Positions 24,818-33,453 of a stretch of DNA of 64,000 nucleotides are shown here, in pieces. The notes beneath the pieces are model-generated. The model did no database searches. It was not told where the DNA came from and worked only from the letters and a program-made list of their open reading frames with translations. This DNA comes from Sphingomonas taxi. GTDB taxonomy: Bacteria > Pseudomonadota > Alphaproteobacteria > Sphingomonadales > Sphingomonadaceae. The position numbers were made by a program, and so were the translations under genes. The stretch lies in contig NZ_CP009571.1 in NCBI RefSeq assembly GCF_000764535.1, positions 372,001 to 436,000 on the forward strand, given 5' to 3'. Position 1 is the stretch's first letter; the number at the start of each line of letters is the position of its first letter.

Positions 24818-25024
24818 ATGCAGATCGTCGTCCGCGACAACAATGTCGACCAGGCCCTTCGCGTGCTCAAGAAGAAGCTGCAGCGCGAGGGCGTGTACCG
24901 GGAGATGAAGCTGCGCCGTCACTTCGAAAAGCCGTCGGAGCGCCGCGCGCGCGAGCGTGCCGCCGCCGTCCGCCGTTCGCGCAAGCTCGACCGCAAGCGC
25001 GCCGAGCGCGACGGTGCGCGCTAA
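24818..25024 (+). CDS. rpsU: 30S ribosomal protein S21
   Basis: 68 residues, a typical bS21: [45 protein letters not shown], followed by a basic Arg/Lys-rich tail. It binds the small subunit near the anti-Shine-Dalgarno region and helps initiation. GGAGTG lies about 15 bp upstream, while nearer a TTCAGTTCC stretch shows no strong Shine-Dalgarno site, which is common for rpsU. A hairpin (25040-25071) follows the stop. Confidence 0.97.
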   Translation: MQIVVRDNNVDQALRVLKKKLQREGVYREMKLRRHFEKPSERRARERAAAVRRSRKLDRKRAERDGAR

Positions 25025-25039
25025 GTCATTGTGATCGTT

Positions 25040-25071
25040 ACGAAGATGCTTTCCTCCGGAGGCGTCTTCGT
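25040..25071 (+). terminator. Hairpin after rpsU
   Basis: ACGAAGATGC pairs with GCGTCTTCGT (one G-T pair) around a loop that itself contains the palindrome CCTCCGGAGG. No T-run follows. It is likely a 3' end stabiliser or weak terminator of the rpsU transcript. Confidence 0.5.
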
Positions 25072-25132
25072 GCGAAGTTAGAGATGTTAACCGGTGACGG
25101 CCGGCCCGGCACCACAACTTCAGGTGCCCCAG

Positions 25133-25717
25133 ATGTCGACCGTCACCGCCGTTCCGCTGCGTCCCATCAAGCGGACCTATCTCGTCTATCTGTGGGTGGG
25201 CATCGTCGTCGCCTGTCTCGCGGCCTTCCTCCTGGCGCGGCAGGGCGACGACTTCCTCACCCGCAACGCGCGTGCGAGCGGCGTGATGACGACCCCGTCG
25301 GGGCTGCAATACAAAGTGGTGCAGCCCGGCGCGCCGGGCGCCCCCAAGCCGACCGACAGCGACGTCGCGCTGATCAATTATGAAGGCAAGCTGCTCAACG
25401 GCACCACCTTCGACAAGTCGCAGCAGCCGACGCCGATGCCCGTCGCCGGCGTCGTCCCCGGCTTCTCCGAGGCGCTCAAGCTGATGCCGAAGGGCGCCAA
25501 GTATCGCGTCTGGATCAAGCCCGCGCTCGGTTACGGCGCCGAGGCGAAGGGGCCGATCCCGGCCAATTCGACGCTCGTCTTCGACATCGAGCTGATCGAC
25601 TTCCTGCCCGAGGCCGTCGTCCGCCAGATGCAGGCGCAGGCCCAGGCACAGGGTGCCGGCGGCCCCGGCGGGATGCCGCGCGGCGCGATGCCCCCGGGCA
25701 TGCCCGGCGGTCGCTGA
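25133..25717 (+). CDS. Membrane-anchored FKBP-type peptidyl-prolyl isomerase
   Basis: 194 residues from ATG 25133 (MSTVTAVPLRPIKRTYLV); an upstream GTG at 25094 would add 13 residues. One transmembrane helix is at about 16-36 (YLVYLWVGIVVACLAAFLLA) with basic residues before it, so the FKBP domain faces the periplasm. The FKBP domain (about 50-160) has TPSGLQYKVVQPG, VALINYEGKLLNGTTFDKS, VVPGFSEALKLMPKGAKYRVWIKPALGYG and STLVFDIELIDFL. A Gln/Gly/Pro/Met-rich tail follows. It assists folding of exported proteins. A strong terminator follows at 25733. Confidence 0.93.
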   Translation: MSTVTAVPLRPIKRTYLVYLWVGIVVACLAAFLLARQGDDFLTRNARASGVMTTPSGLQYKVVQPGAPGAPKPTDSDVALINYEGKLLNGTTFDKSQQPTPMPVAGVVPGFSEALKLMPKGAKYRVWIKPALGYGAEAKGPIPANSTLVFDIELIDFLPEAVVRQMQAQAQAQGAGGPGGMPRGAMPPGMPGGR

Positions 25718-25732
25718 TCCGCCACGACGACG

Positions 25733-25768
25733 AAAAGCCGGCGCCGGACCATCCGGCGCCGGCTTTTT
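25733..25768 (+). terminator. Intrinsic terminator after the FKBP gene
   Basis: AAAAGCCGGCGCCGG pairs with CCGGCGCCGGCTTTTT around a short ACCAT loop, and the T-run closes the downstream arm. The stem is nearly perfect and very G/C rich. Confidence 0.9.
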
Positions 25769-25795
25769 CGTGCCCGCTATCGCCCTGCGCCGGAC

Positions 25796-25822
25796 AAAAA
25801 AATAGCGGCCCGAAGGCCGCTA
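25796..25822 (-). terminator. Intrinsic terminator of the small exported protein gene
   Basis: Read on the minus strand, TAGCGGCC pairs with GGCCGCTA around a TTCG tetraloop and is followed by seven T. It lies 28 bp after the stop of the gene at 25851-26096. Confidence 0.92.
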
Positions 25823-25850
25823 CTTTCTCTAGCCGAGGCTAACGGTCAGC

Positions 25851-26096
25851 TTAGTTGCTGTCCGCATTGTCATCGCTGTCGGCGACGACGACGATGCCCG
25901 CGACGACGGCAGCGGCCGCGATCAGGGCGATGACGATCCCGCCACCGGCGAGCTCGTTCTTCTTGGCCGAGGTCGAACCGGTGCGAACCGACTTCGACAC
26001 CGACAGGCTGGCTGCGGGGTTCGCCGGAGCGGCAACCGCCGGAGCAACGGCCATGGTGGCGGCCGCAGCGGCCATGACAATCTTACCGAAACGCAT
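25851..26096 (-). CDS. Small exported protein with one C-terminal membrane segment, unknown function
   Basis: 81 residues from ATG 26096. A signal peptide (MRFGKIVMAAAAATMAVAPAVAA) is followed by a short Ser/Thr/Lys linker (SLSVSKSVRTGSTSAKKNELAG). A hydrophobic helix comes next (GGGIVIALIAAAAVVAGIVVVA), then an acidic end (DSDDNADSN). The layout is a tail-anchored or pilin-like small envelope protein. It has its own strong terminator (25796-25822), which suggests an abundant monocistronic transcript. I know similar short proteins only as hypotheticals in sphingomonads. Confidence 0.8.
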   Translation of the reverse strand: MRFGKIVMAAAAATMAVAPAVAAPANPAASLSVSKSVRTGSTSAKKNELAGGGIVIALIAAAAVVAGIVVVADSDDNADSN

Positions 26097-26225
26097 GATA
26101 TAACTCCCTCTTGTGCTCGTCACCGGTTTGCATGGCAGAAGTATATAGGCGCGACAACAGTTTAACCGCCCGGTTTCGGAATGGCCGGCGACCGTTGCCG
26201 CGACGCCACACGTTCCCGCCGCCGG

Positions 26226-26996
26226 TCAGCCCGCGCGGGTCGCCTGCACCGTCCAGCGCGCCGTACCTTCCAAACCCAAAGCGGTCAGCACGCCGGTCTC
26301 ATAAGCCCCGGTATCGACACCGATCCGATGGACCTGCTCGTCGAGCCCGGCGCTGATCGTATGGCCGTGGACGACCATCTTATCGAGCGCGCGATCGTGA
26401 TCGAGGAAGGGGTTGCGGATCCAGCGCAGGTCGGCGCCGCGCTGCGCGGCGAGATCGGTGCCCGGCCGCACGCCGGCATGGACGAAGGCATAGTCGCCGA
26501 TCGTCACCATATCCTCGAACGATTCGAGGAACGCCTGATGCTCGGCGGGCACGCGGACGCGCATCGCGGCATGCAGTTCCTCATAATCCATCCGGTCATA
26601 ATCGGCGGCGTCGAGCCCGTAGCTCATGATCGTCTCGCGCCCGCCGATCCGGCAGAACATGCGCAGCGCCTTGGGCTCGCCCTTGAGCGATTCGAGGAAC
26701 ACCTCCTCGTGATTGCCGAGCAGGAAGCGCGTATCCGGCCGCTCCGCCGCGAGCAGCCGCAGCCGCTCGATCACCGCGGCCGACGCCGGGCCGCGGTCGA
26801 CGAGGTCGCCGAGGAAGACGATCGTGGTGCGCGCAGGATCGCGCGCCCGGTCGTCCGCATCGATCCGGGCAAGCAGTTGATCGAGCAGATCGGCGCAACC
26901 GTGGACGTCGCCGATCGCATAGACGCGTTCGCCTTCCGGAATGGCGGTCAGCGGCGTTGCCGTGGAACGGCGCGCGTTGAGCAGCTTCTTGAGCAT
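26226..26996 (-). CDS. PP2A-like metallophosphoesterase (serine/threonine phosphatase type)
   Basis: 256 residues from ATG 26996 (MLKKLLNARRSTATPLT). Calcineurin-type motifs are in order: GDVHG at about 29-33, GDLVDRG at about 63-69, GNHE at about 94-97, then VHAGVRPG and VVHGHT for the remaining metal ligands. Bacterial members dephosphorylate proteins or small molecules such as diadenosine polyphosphates. The gene is 80 bp downstream of wecC on the same strand and may be co-transcribed, but no functional link is known. It is cytoplasmic. Confidence 0.9.
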   Translation of the reverse strand: MLKKLLNARRSTATPLTAIPEGERVYAIGDVHGCADLLDQLLARIDADDRARDPARTTIVFLGDLVDRGPASAAVIERLRLLAAERPDTRFLLGNHEEVFLESLKGEPKALRMFCRIGGRETIMSYGLDAADYDRMDYEELHAAMRVRVPAEHQAFLESFEDMVTIGDYAFVHAGVRPGTDLAAQRGADLRWIRNPFLDHDRALDKMVVHGHTISAGLDEQVHRIGVDTGAYETGVLTALGLEGTARWTVQATRAG

Positions 26997-27076
26997 GGAT
27001 TCCCGTCGATCGTGCCGAATGGCAGGTATACCCGCGCAGGTCTGGCCGCAACAGCCTGAACCCCGCGTGAAAGTGG

Positions 27077-28378
27077 CTAGCCGACCAGCCGTAGCACATC
27101 CTGTACCGGCGAGGCGACCGCAGGTTGATCCGGCCAGATCCCGCGCGTGTCGAGCACCGCCTTGTCGCGCCGTTCCTCGATCGGCACCGAGCGGAACACG
27201 TCGTGATCGACCAGCACGACCATGATCGGACAGCATTCGATCGCGCCGTCGATGTCGATCAGCGTCGCGCCGGTGCCGTCGAACGCCTTGGGCAGCGTCC
27301 CCGCATAGGGTTCGACGATCCGCACCCGGTCGCCGAACCGCTCGGCCAGCGCGACCGCGACCTTGAGCGCCGGGCTCTCGCGGAAGTCGTCGATGTTCGC
27401 CTTGAACGCGAGGCCGAGGCAGGCGACCGGTGCGCCGGGCCGCGCCTCGATCAGCGCGCTCGCCTGCGCGACGACATGGTCGGTCTTGCCGTCGTTGACC
27501 AGTCGCGCGGTGCGGATCAGCGGCGTGTTGGCGGGATCTGCATGGACGAGGAACCACGGATCGACCGCGATGCAATGGCCGCCGACGCCCGGCCCCGGTT
27601 GCAGGATGTTGACGCGCGGATGGCGGTTGGCGAGGCGGATCACCTCCCACACGTCGACCCCCATCGTATCGGCGATCAGGCTGAGTTCGTTGGCGAAGGC
27701 GATGTTGACGTCGCGAAAGGCATTCTCGGTCAGCTTGGTCATCTCCGCCGCGCGCGCGGTGGTGGTGACGCAGGCGCCGCGCACGAAGCGGCGGTAGAAG
27801 GTCAGCGCCTTGCGCGCGCAGCGCGGCGTGATACCGCCGATGACGCGATCGTTGTCGATCAGCTCGACGAGGATGCGCCCGGGCAGCACGCGCTCCGGGC
27901 AATAAGCGATCGCGATATCGGCCGCCTCGCCGGCGCGGCCGGGTACGCGCAAATCGGGACGCAGCTCGGCGAGCAGGTCGCGCACCCGTTCGGTGGTGCC
28001 GACCGGCGAGGTCGATTCGAGGATGATCGCGTCGCCCGGCTTGAGCACCGACGCGATCGTCGTTGCCGCCTGCAGCACATAGGCGATATCGGGCGCATGA
28101 TCCTCGCCGAACGGGGTCGGCACCGCGATCACGAAGACGTCGGCCGGCTCGATCCGCGTCGACGCACGCAGCGATCCGCGCGCGACCACGCCGGAGACGA
28201 GGCCGTCGAGATCGACCTCCTCGATATGCACGCGCCCAGAATTGACCGTCTCGACCACCGATTCGGTGACGTCGACGCCGAGCACCTTCGCCCCCGTCCG
28301 CGCGATCACCGCCGCGGTCGGCAGGCCGATATAGCCGAGGCCGAGAACGACGACCTTGAGTTCAGAGTCCGAAATCAT
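27077..28378 (-). CDS. wecC: UDP-N-acetyl-D-mannosamine dehydrogenase
   Basis: 433 residues from ATG 28378 (MISDSELKVVVLGLGYIGLP). It belongs to the UDP-sugar dehydrogenase family. NAD binding GLGYIGLP is at about 13-20, NADH contact STSPVGTTE is at about 125, EMTKLTENAFRDVNIAFANEL is the substrate helix, and the catalytic Cys lies in GVGGHCIAVDPWF. It oxidises UDP-ManNAc to UDP-ManNAcA. The start overlaps the wecB stop by 17 bp, giving a coupled two-gene unit. The product likely feeds a capsule, O-antigen or exopolysaccharide made elsewhere. Confidence 0.92.
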   Translation of the reverse strand: MISDSELKVVVLGLGYIGLPTAAVIARTGAKVLGVDVTESVVETVNSGRVHIEEVDLDGLVSGVVARGSLRASTRIEPADVFVIAVPTPFGEDHAPDIAYVLQAATTIASVLKPGDAIILESTSPVGTTERVRDLLAELRPDLRVPGRAGEAADIAIAYCPERVLPGRILVELIDNDRVIGGITPRCARKALTFYRRFVRGACVTTTARAAEMTKLTENAFRDVNIAFANELSLIADTMGVDVWEVIRLANRHPRVNILQPGPGVGGHCIAVDPWFLVHADPANTPLIRTARLVNDGKTDHVVAQASALIEARPGAPVACLGLAFKANIDDFRESPALKVAVALAERFGDRVRIVEPYAGTLPKAFDGTGATLIDIDGAIECCPIMVVLVDHDVFRSVPIEERRDKAVLDTRGIWPDQPAVASPVQDVLRLVG

Positions 28379-29498
28379 CGGCGATGATCCTTGCGATCCG
28401 GGTGCTGGCCTGGCCGTCGCCGAACGGATTGTGGGCGCGTGCCATGGCGGAATAGGCAGCCTTGTCATCGAGAAGCGTGAACACTTCGGAAACGATGCGG
28501 TCTTCGTCGGTGCCGATCAAGCGCGCGGTGCCCGCCGCGACGCCCTCGGGCCGCTCGGTGGTGTCGCGCATCACCAGCACCGGCTTGCCGAGCGCGGGCG
28601 CCTCCTCCTGCACACCGCCCGAATCGGTCAGCGCAAGGTCGCACAGTTCGAGCGCCCGGATGAAATGCGGATAGTCTAGCGGCGCGATCCGCGCGACATT
28701 GTCCGGCGTGCCCAGCCATTCGTCCATCACCGCGCCGACATTGGGATTGGGGTGCATCGGGAAGATCACCGCGACATCGTCGCGCGCCGCGATCCGCGCG
28801 ATCCCCCGCGCGATCGCCGCCATGCCGTCACCGAAATTCTCGCGGCGATGCGTCGTGACGAGGACGATGCGCTTGCCCGCGAAGCGCGCCGCGAGCGGAT
28901 CGAGATCGCCGGCCAGCGCCGGCGTCTCGGCGATGCGACCGCGCGTCCAGAGCAACGCGTCGATCACCGTATTGCCGGTGACATGGACGCCCGCGGCGAC
29001 GCTCTCGCGCGCCAGCGCCGCCGCGGCGGTGGCGGTGGGTGCGAAATGTAGATCGGCGATCGGCGCGACGATGCGCCGGTTCACCTCTTCGGGCCAGGGC
29101 TGGTAGATGTCGCCCGAGCGCAGCCCCGCCTCGACGTGTGCGACCGGGATCTTGCGATAATAGGCGGCGAGCGCACCGACCATCGCGGTCGCGGTGTCGC
29201 CCTGGACGACGACGCGGTCGGGCCGCACCCGGTCGATCACCTCGCCGAGCCCGGTGAGCAGCCGCGCGGTCAGCCGATCGAGCGACTGGCCCGGCTCCAT
29301 CAGGTCGAGGTCGATGTCGGGCGTCAATCCGGCGATGGCGAGCACCTGGTCGAGCAGCCCGCGATGCTGCGCGGTGACGCAGGTCACCGTCTCGATGCCG
29401 CCCGCCGCCTGTAGCGCCCGCACGACGGGGAACAGCTTGATCGCCTCGGGGCGGGTGCCGAAGACGGTGAGGATCCTGGGGCGGCTGGCGCTGGTCAT
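28362..29498 (-). CDS. wecB: UDP-N-acetylglucosamine 2-epimerase (non-hydrolysing)
   Basis: 378 residues, normal length. Family motifs are FGTRPEAIKLFPVV near the start, VVQGDTATAMVGALAAYY and VAHVEAGLRSGDIYQPWPEEVNR in the middle, then TTHRRENFG, LTDSGGVQEEAPALGKPVLVMRDTTERPEGV and LIGTDEDRI. It converts UDP-GlcNAc to UDP-ManNAc, the substrate of the WecC enzyme encoded immediately downstream with overlapping reading frames. Both are cytoplasmic. Confidence 0.95.
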   Translation of the reverse strand: MTSASRPRILTVFGTRPEAIKLFPVVRALQAAGGIETVTCVTAQHRGLLDQVLAIAGLTPDIDLDLMEPGQSLDRLTARLLTGLGEVIDRVRPDRVVVQGDTATAMVGALAAYYRKIPVAHVEAGLRSGDIYQPWPEEVNRRIVAPIADLHFAPTATAAAALARESVAAGVHVTGNTVIDALLWTRGRIAETPALAGDLDPLAARFAGKRIVLVTTHRRENFGDGMAAIARGIARIAARDDVAVIFPMHPNPNVGAVMDEWLGTPDNVARIAPLDYPHFIRALELCDLALTDSGGVQEEAPALGKPVLVMRDTTERPEGVAAGTARLIGTDEDRIVSEVFTLLDDKAAYSAMARAHNPFGDGQASTRIARIIADDFGL

Positions 29499-29521
29499 GC
29501 CGGCTGACTAGCGGCCGTCGC

Positions 29522-30283
29522 TTAATTTCGGGCTAAGCCACAGGTCGGGCAGCCGGGATCCTTCGGCATCGTCAGCGTCCGGAAGCGCAGCGACAGCGTA
29601 TCGGCCAGCAGCAGCTTGCCGGCGCTGTCCTCGCCGAAGGCATGGATCGCGCGCAGCACCTCGAGTGCGGCGAGGCTGCCGATCGCCCCCGCCATCGGCC
29701 CCAGCACGCCGTCCTCGGCACAGGTCGCGCCGGGCCGGTCGGGATCGCTGCCGACGAAGCAGCGATAGCAGGGCTTGCCCGGCTCCCAGCCGCGGAACAC
29801 CCCCAATTGCCCGTCGAACTGGCCGATCGCCGCCGAGACGAGCGGCACCCGCGCGGCATGGGCCGCATCGGCGACGATCAGCCGCGTCGCGAAATTGTCG
29901 CAACCGTCGAGCACCACGTCGGCCTCGGCGAGCAATGCAGCGACGTTGCCGGCGTCGACGCGTATCGGTCGCGCCACCGCGGCGACATGCGGGTTGAGCC
30001 GCCGCGCCGCCGCCGCCGCCGTCTCCGCCTTGCCCGCGCCGATCTCGGCGGTGGCATAGATCGTCTGGCGTTGCAGGTTGGACAGATCGACATGGTCGTC
30101 GTCGACGATCGTCAGCCGCCCGATGCCCGCCGCGGCGAGATAGGGGATCGCCGGCGATCCGATTCCGCCCGCGCCGATGACCACGACATGCGCCGCGGCG
30201 AAGCGCTGCTGACCGGCGCCGCCGACCTCCTTCAGGACGATGTGCCGGGCGTAGCGGGTCAGTTCCTCGTCGGAGAGCGTCAC
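29522..30283 (-). CDS. moeB: MoeB/ThiF-family adenylyltransferase (E1-like)
   Basis: 253 residues from GTG 30283. The start gives the usual opening LSDEELTRYARHIVLKEVGGAGQQRF. The ATP-binding HVVVIGAGGIGSPAIPYLAAAGIG and DDDHVDLSNLQRQTIY are intact. The zinc cysteines sit in CYRCF and CPTCG, and ATCAEDGVLGPMAGAIG carries the position of the catalytic Cys. MoeB adenylates the C-terminal glycine of MoaD in molybdopterin synthesis; HesA or ThiF roles are alternatives. No other molybdopterin genes are nearby. The start overlaps the upstream unknown gene, making it the last gene of the dut operon. Confidence 0.88.
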   Translation of the reverse strand: MTLSDEELTRYARHIVLKEVGGAGQQRFAAAHVVVIGAGGIGSPAIPYLAAAGIGRLTIVDDDHVDLSNLQRQTIYATAEIGAGKAETAAAAARRLNPHVAAVARPIRVDAGNVAALLAEADVVLDGCDNFATRLIVADAAHAARVPLVSAAIGQFDGQLGVFRGWEPGKPCYRCFVGSDPDRPGATCAEDGVLGPMAGAIGSLAALEVLRAIHAFGEDSAGKLLLADTLSLRFRTLTMPKDPGCPTCGLARN

Positions 30284-30675
30284 GCCGACCAGGAGAAGGT
30301 GAGGCTGGTCCGATACCAGGTATCGATATCCGCCACGCCGGGGGCGATATTGCCGCGCGCCATGCTGGAGACGAGGCCCGCGGCATATTGCTCGACCGAG
30401 GGGCAGGCGATCGCCCGCGGCACCACCCGCTTGGGCTGGCCGCCGGCACCGACCAGCACCGCGAGATCGACCTTGAGCACATAGCCCTGTGGCGACGGCG
30501 TCGCGGCGTTGCACCGCCCCGCCTTCACCTCGGCGCGGACGAAGCTCGACAGATTGGCGCCATCGTCGGGATCGCGGCTGTAGGGCAATGGATGCAGCGC
30601 GCTCCAGTCCTGCGGCGGCATCGGCATGGGCGATGCACCGGCGAGCTGGGCTGCCAGGAGAATTGCTGTGATCAT
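30280..30675 (-). CDS. Short exported protein, unknown function (weak TonB-C-like pattern)
   Basis: 131 residues. A hydrophobic start ([18 protein letters not shown]) looks like a short signal peptide. The remainder contains [58 protein letters not shown], with two Cys that may form a disulfide. The alternation '[16 protein letters not shown]...CPS.E..A' recalls TonB C-terminal-like domains, but the match is weak. It overlaps dut (ATGA) and the moeB-like gene at its ends, so it is co-expressed with both. No function can be assigned. Confidence 0.75.
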   Translation of the reverse strand: MITAILLAAQLAGASPMPMPPQDWSALHPLPYSRDPDDGANLSSFVRAEVKAGRCNAATPSPQGYVLKVDLAVLVGAGGQPKRVVPRAIACPSVEQYAAGLVSSMARGNIAPGVADIDTWYRTSLTFSWSA

Positions 30676-31118
30676 CGGCCGGTCGATCCGAACCCTCCGC
30701 TTCCACGGTCGGTATCGTCGAGCGCGTCGACGATTGCCAGCGTCGCGCGCTGAACCGGGGCGGGGACGAGTTGGGCGATGCGTTCGCCGCGGGCGATCGC
30801 GAACGGGGCCTCGCCGAGGTTGATGAGGATCACCTTCACCTCGCCGCGATAGTCCGAATCGATCGTGCCGGGCGTGTTGAGGCAGGTGATGCCGTGCTTG
30901 ATCGCCAGACCCGAGCGCGGGCGCACCTGCACCTCATAGCCCTCGGGTATCGCGATCGCGAAGCCGGTCGCCACCGCCGCGCGCGCGCCCGGCGCCAGCG
31001 TCAGCGCCTCGGCCGCCACCACGTCCATCCCCGCCGCACCCGCGGTCGCATAAGCGGGCGGCGGCAGCCCCTCGCCATGCGGCAGGCGGTGGAGGCGGAT
31101 GGCGATGGCTTGGCTCAT
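30672..31118 (-). CDS. dut: dUTP diphosphatase
   Basis: 148 residues with the five dUTPase motifs: AGMDVVA (I), RPRSGLA (II), [15 protein letters not shown] (III), [12 protein letters not shown] (IV) and the flexible C-terminal [11 protein letters not shown] (V). The enzyme hydrolyses dUTP to dUMP, preventing uracil in DNA and supplying dTMP synthesis. It is trimeric and cytoplasmic. It lies 31 bp downstream of coaBC, the conserved alphaproteobacterial order, and overlaps the next small gene by 4 bp. Confidence 0.96.
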   Translation of the reverse strand: MSQAIAIRLHRLPHGEGLPPPAYATAGAAGMDVVAAEALTLAPGARAAVATGFAIAIPEGYEVQVRPRSGLAIKHGITCLNTPGTIDSDYRGEVKVILINLGEAPFAIARGERIAQLVPAPVQRATLAIVDALDDTDRGSGGFGSTGR

Positions 31119-31149
31119 GGCGCAGGGCTAGCCTGCCTGCGCGAACAGA

Positions 31150-32331
31150 TCAAGAACCGGACAGCGTCTCGGCGATCCGTTGCGCCAGCCGCCGGGCGAC
31201 GTCGGCCTTGGGCAAACGCTCCCAATGTTCGACGCCGTCGGCGGTGGCGAGATGCACGGTGTTGGCGTCGCCGCCGAACACGTCGCCCGACACGTCGTTG
31301 GCGACGATCCAGTCGGCGTTCTTGCGCAGCCGCTTGGCGACCGCCTGTTCGACGACGCGCTCGGTCTCGGCGGCGAAGCCGATCATCAGTCGCGGCCGGC
31401 GCGGCCCGTGCGCCAGCGTCGCGAGGATATCCTCGTTCTCGGCGAGCACCAGCGCCGGCGGCGCGTCGCCCTTCTTGACCTTCTGCGGCGCGGCGGCGAC
31501 CCGCCAGTCGGCGACCGCGGCGACCATCACCGCCGCATCAGCTGGCAGCGCGTCTTGGACCGCCGCCGCCATCTCGGCCGCGGTGACGACGTCGACCCGC
31601 CGTACCCCCGCCGGGGTGGCGAGCGTCACCGGCCCGGCGACCAACGTCACCGTCGCGCCGAGATCGGCGAGCGCACCGGCGATCGCGAACCCCTGCCGCC
31701 CCGACGAGCGATTGGCGATATAGCGGACCGGATCGATCGGCTCGTGCGTCGGCCCCGCGGTGACCAGCACGTGCCGGCCGGCGAGCGGCGTCGCGCGCGG
31801 CGCGAGCATGCGGTCAACGGCCGCGGCGATCGCGTCGGGCTCGGGCAGCCGGCCGGGACCGAACTCGCCGCACGCCATCGCCCCTTCGTCGGGTTCGAGG
31901 ATCGTGATGCCGTCGGCGCGGAGCTGCGCGACGTTGCGGACGGTCGCTGCATGCTGCCACATCCGCACGTTCATCGCCGGCGCCGCCAGCACCGGCGTAT
32001 CGGTGGCGAGCAGCAGCGTCGTCGCCAGATCGTCGGCGATGCCCCCCGCCATCCGCGCCAGCAGATCGGCGGTGGCGGGCGCGATGACGACCAGATCGGC
32101 CTGCCGGCTGAGCTGAATATGCCCCATCTCCGCCTCGTCCTTGAGATCCCACAGGCTGGTATAGACCTGGTCCTCGCTCAACGCGGCGAGCGTCATCGGC
32201 GTGACGAAATGGCTCGCGCCCTCCGTCATCACGCAGCGCACCCCATAACCGCGCCGGCGCAGCAGCCGGATCAGTTCGCACGCCTTATAGGCAGCGATGC
32301 CGCCGCCGACGATCAGCAGGATACGCGTCAT
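31150..32331 (-). CDS. coaBC: Bifunctional phosphopantothenoylcysteine decarboxylase / phosphopantothenate-cysteine ligase
   Basis: 393 residues from ATG 32331 (MTRILLIVGGGIAAYKACELIRLL). The N-terminal flavoprotein CoaC part (about 1-180) holds GGGIAAYK, MTEGASHFVTPMTL, DLVVIAPATADLLARMAGGIADD, PAMNVRMW and the active loop MACGEFGPGRLPEP with its Cys. The C-terminal CoaB part has VLVTAGPTHEPIDPVRYIANRSSGRQGFAIA, AAVADWRV and KKGDAPPALVLAENEDILATL. It makes 4'-phosphopantetheine on the way to coenzyme A. Its start overlaps the preceding membrane-protein gene by 4 bp. Confidence 0.95.
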   Translation of the reverse strand: MTRILLIVGGGIAAYKACELIRLLRRRGYGVRCVMTEGASHFVTPMTLAALSEDQVYTSLWDLKDEAEMGHIQLSRQADLVVIAPATADLLARMAGGIADDLATTLLLATDTPVLAAPAMNVRMWQHAATVRNVAQLRADGITILEPDEGAMACGEFGPGRLPEPDAIAAAVDRMLAPRATPLAGRHVLVTAGPTHEPIDPVRYIANRSSGRQGFAIAGALADLGATVTLVAGPVTLATPAGVRRVDVVTAAEMAAAVQDALPADAAVMVAAVADWRVAAAPQKVKKGDAPPALVLAENEDILATLAHGPRRPRLMIGFAAETERVVEQAVAKRLRKNADWIVANDVSGDVFGGDANTVHLATADGVEHWERLPKADVARRLAQRIAETLSGS

Positions 32332-33449
32332 CGAACGATCCTCTTCACCGTGATCCGCCGCCGGTCGCTCACCGCCGCCAGCAGGTCGCGCGCGCCATCG
32401 GGCACGAAGACGAGGCCGACAAGCAGCAACGGCGCCACCAGCAGCCCCCAATAAAAGGTATCGACCCGCCCGAACACGCTCAGCACCGCGGCATAAGCGG
32501 CGATCACCACCAGCACGCGCAGCCCCAGCACGTCGCGCCACGCCGCCCAGCCGAACAGCGCCAGCCCGACCAGCGGCGCGGCGAGCCAGAGCGGCACGAT
32601 CATCAGCGCGGTCGACAGCGTCATCGTCCGCACGAAGAAGCCGAAGCCGAGATGCCCCGACCAGCCCGGCGACTGCGGATCGAGCGGCCCGACCACTTCG
32701 GCCACCGCATGCGCATGTGCCGCCAGCGCCAGCGCGAGGATCGCCCCCGCCGCGATCCACGCCGCGCCTTCGCGCCGGTCGCCGCCGGCGAGCGCCAGGA
32801 TCGCCATCAGCAGCAGGTACAGCCCCGCGGTCTCGCGGATCAGCGCCGCCGACAGGCCGAAGGCGACTGCGGGCAGCCACTGCCCGTCGCGATGCACGCC
32901 GAGCGACAGCGCGATTAGCAACCCCGCCCAGATCTCGTGGAAGGCGAGCAGGTCGCGCTGCACGAACGCCATCAGTCCGGCGGCAAGCAGCACCATCGCG
33001 ACGATCCGCGGCGGCGGCCGCGCGAACGCCGGCGCCAGCCGCCGATACCAGGCAAGCGCCACCGCCGCGGCGAGCAGGTAAAGCAGGATCACGACAATCG
33101 CGTGCGGCACCGCCGCCTGCACCATCGCCAGCGTCGGCAGGCGAAAGGTGACGAACGGCTTGAGCGGGTAATCGCCCGCGCGCATCGCATCCGCCGCGGT
33201 GGCATAATAACCGCCGCCATGGCGGACGTTGGCGACGATCGTCTCGTACAGCACGACGTCGGCTTGATCGTCGCTGCGCTGCGCCGCATCGCCGCTCGCC
33301 GCCGGCGGGACGGGCGCGGCGAAGACCAGCAGGCACGCGAGCAGCAGCAGCGCCAGCGCGACCAGCGCCGCCGCGGCGTTGCGCGGCGCCAGTCCGGCGA
33401 ACCGCGACGGCTGCGCCAGCCACAACGGGGCAGGGACGCGCCGCATCAT
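32328..33449 (-). CDS. Multi-pass membrane protein, unknown function
   Basis: 373 residues from ATG 33449 (MMRRVPAPLWLAQPSRFAG), with about nine transmembrane helices. An early periplasmic loop contains DVVLYETIVANVRHGGGYYATAADAMRAGDYPLKPFVTFRLPTLA. This recalls GT-C type glycosyltransferases and mannosyltransferase-like proteins, where an acidic residue in the first loop is catalytic, but the resemblance is weak. It is packed between ubiB (4 bp after its stop) and coaBC (4-bp overlap). It appears to be an insertion into the otherwise conserved ubiB-coaBC pair. Confidence 0.8.
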   Translation of the reverse strand: MMRRVPAPLWLAQPSRFAGLAPRNAAAALVALALLLLACLLVFAAPVPPAASGDAAQRSDDQADVVLYETIVANVRHGGGYYATAADAMRAGDYPLKPFVTFRLPTLAMVQAAVPHAIVVILLYLLAAAVALAWYRRLAPAFARPPPRIVAMVLLAAGLMAFVQRDLLAFHEIWAGLLIALSLGVHRDGQWLPAVAFGLSAALIRETAGLYLLLMAILALAGGDRREGAAWIAAGAILALALAAHAHAVAEVVGPLDPQSPGWSGHLGFGFFVRTMTLSTALMIVPLWLAAPLVGLALFGWAAWRDVLGLRVLVVIAAYAAVLSVFGRVDTFYWGLLVAPLLLVGLVFVPDGARDLLAAVSDRRRITVKRIVR

Positions 33450-33453
33450 CGCC

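Noticed and set aside
27020..27902. Upstream extension of the phosphatase frame into wecC
   Set aside because: This part is a shadow of wecC in another frame; the phosphatase begins at 26996.
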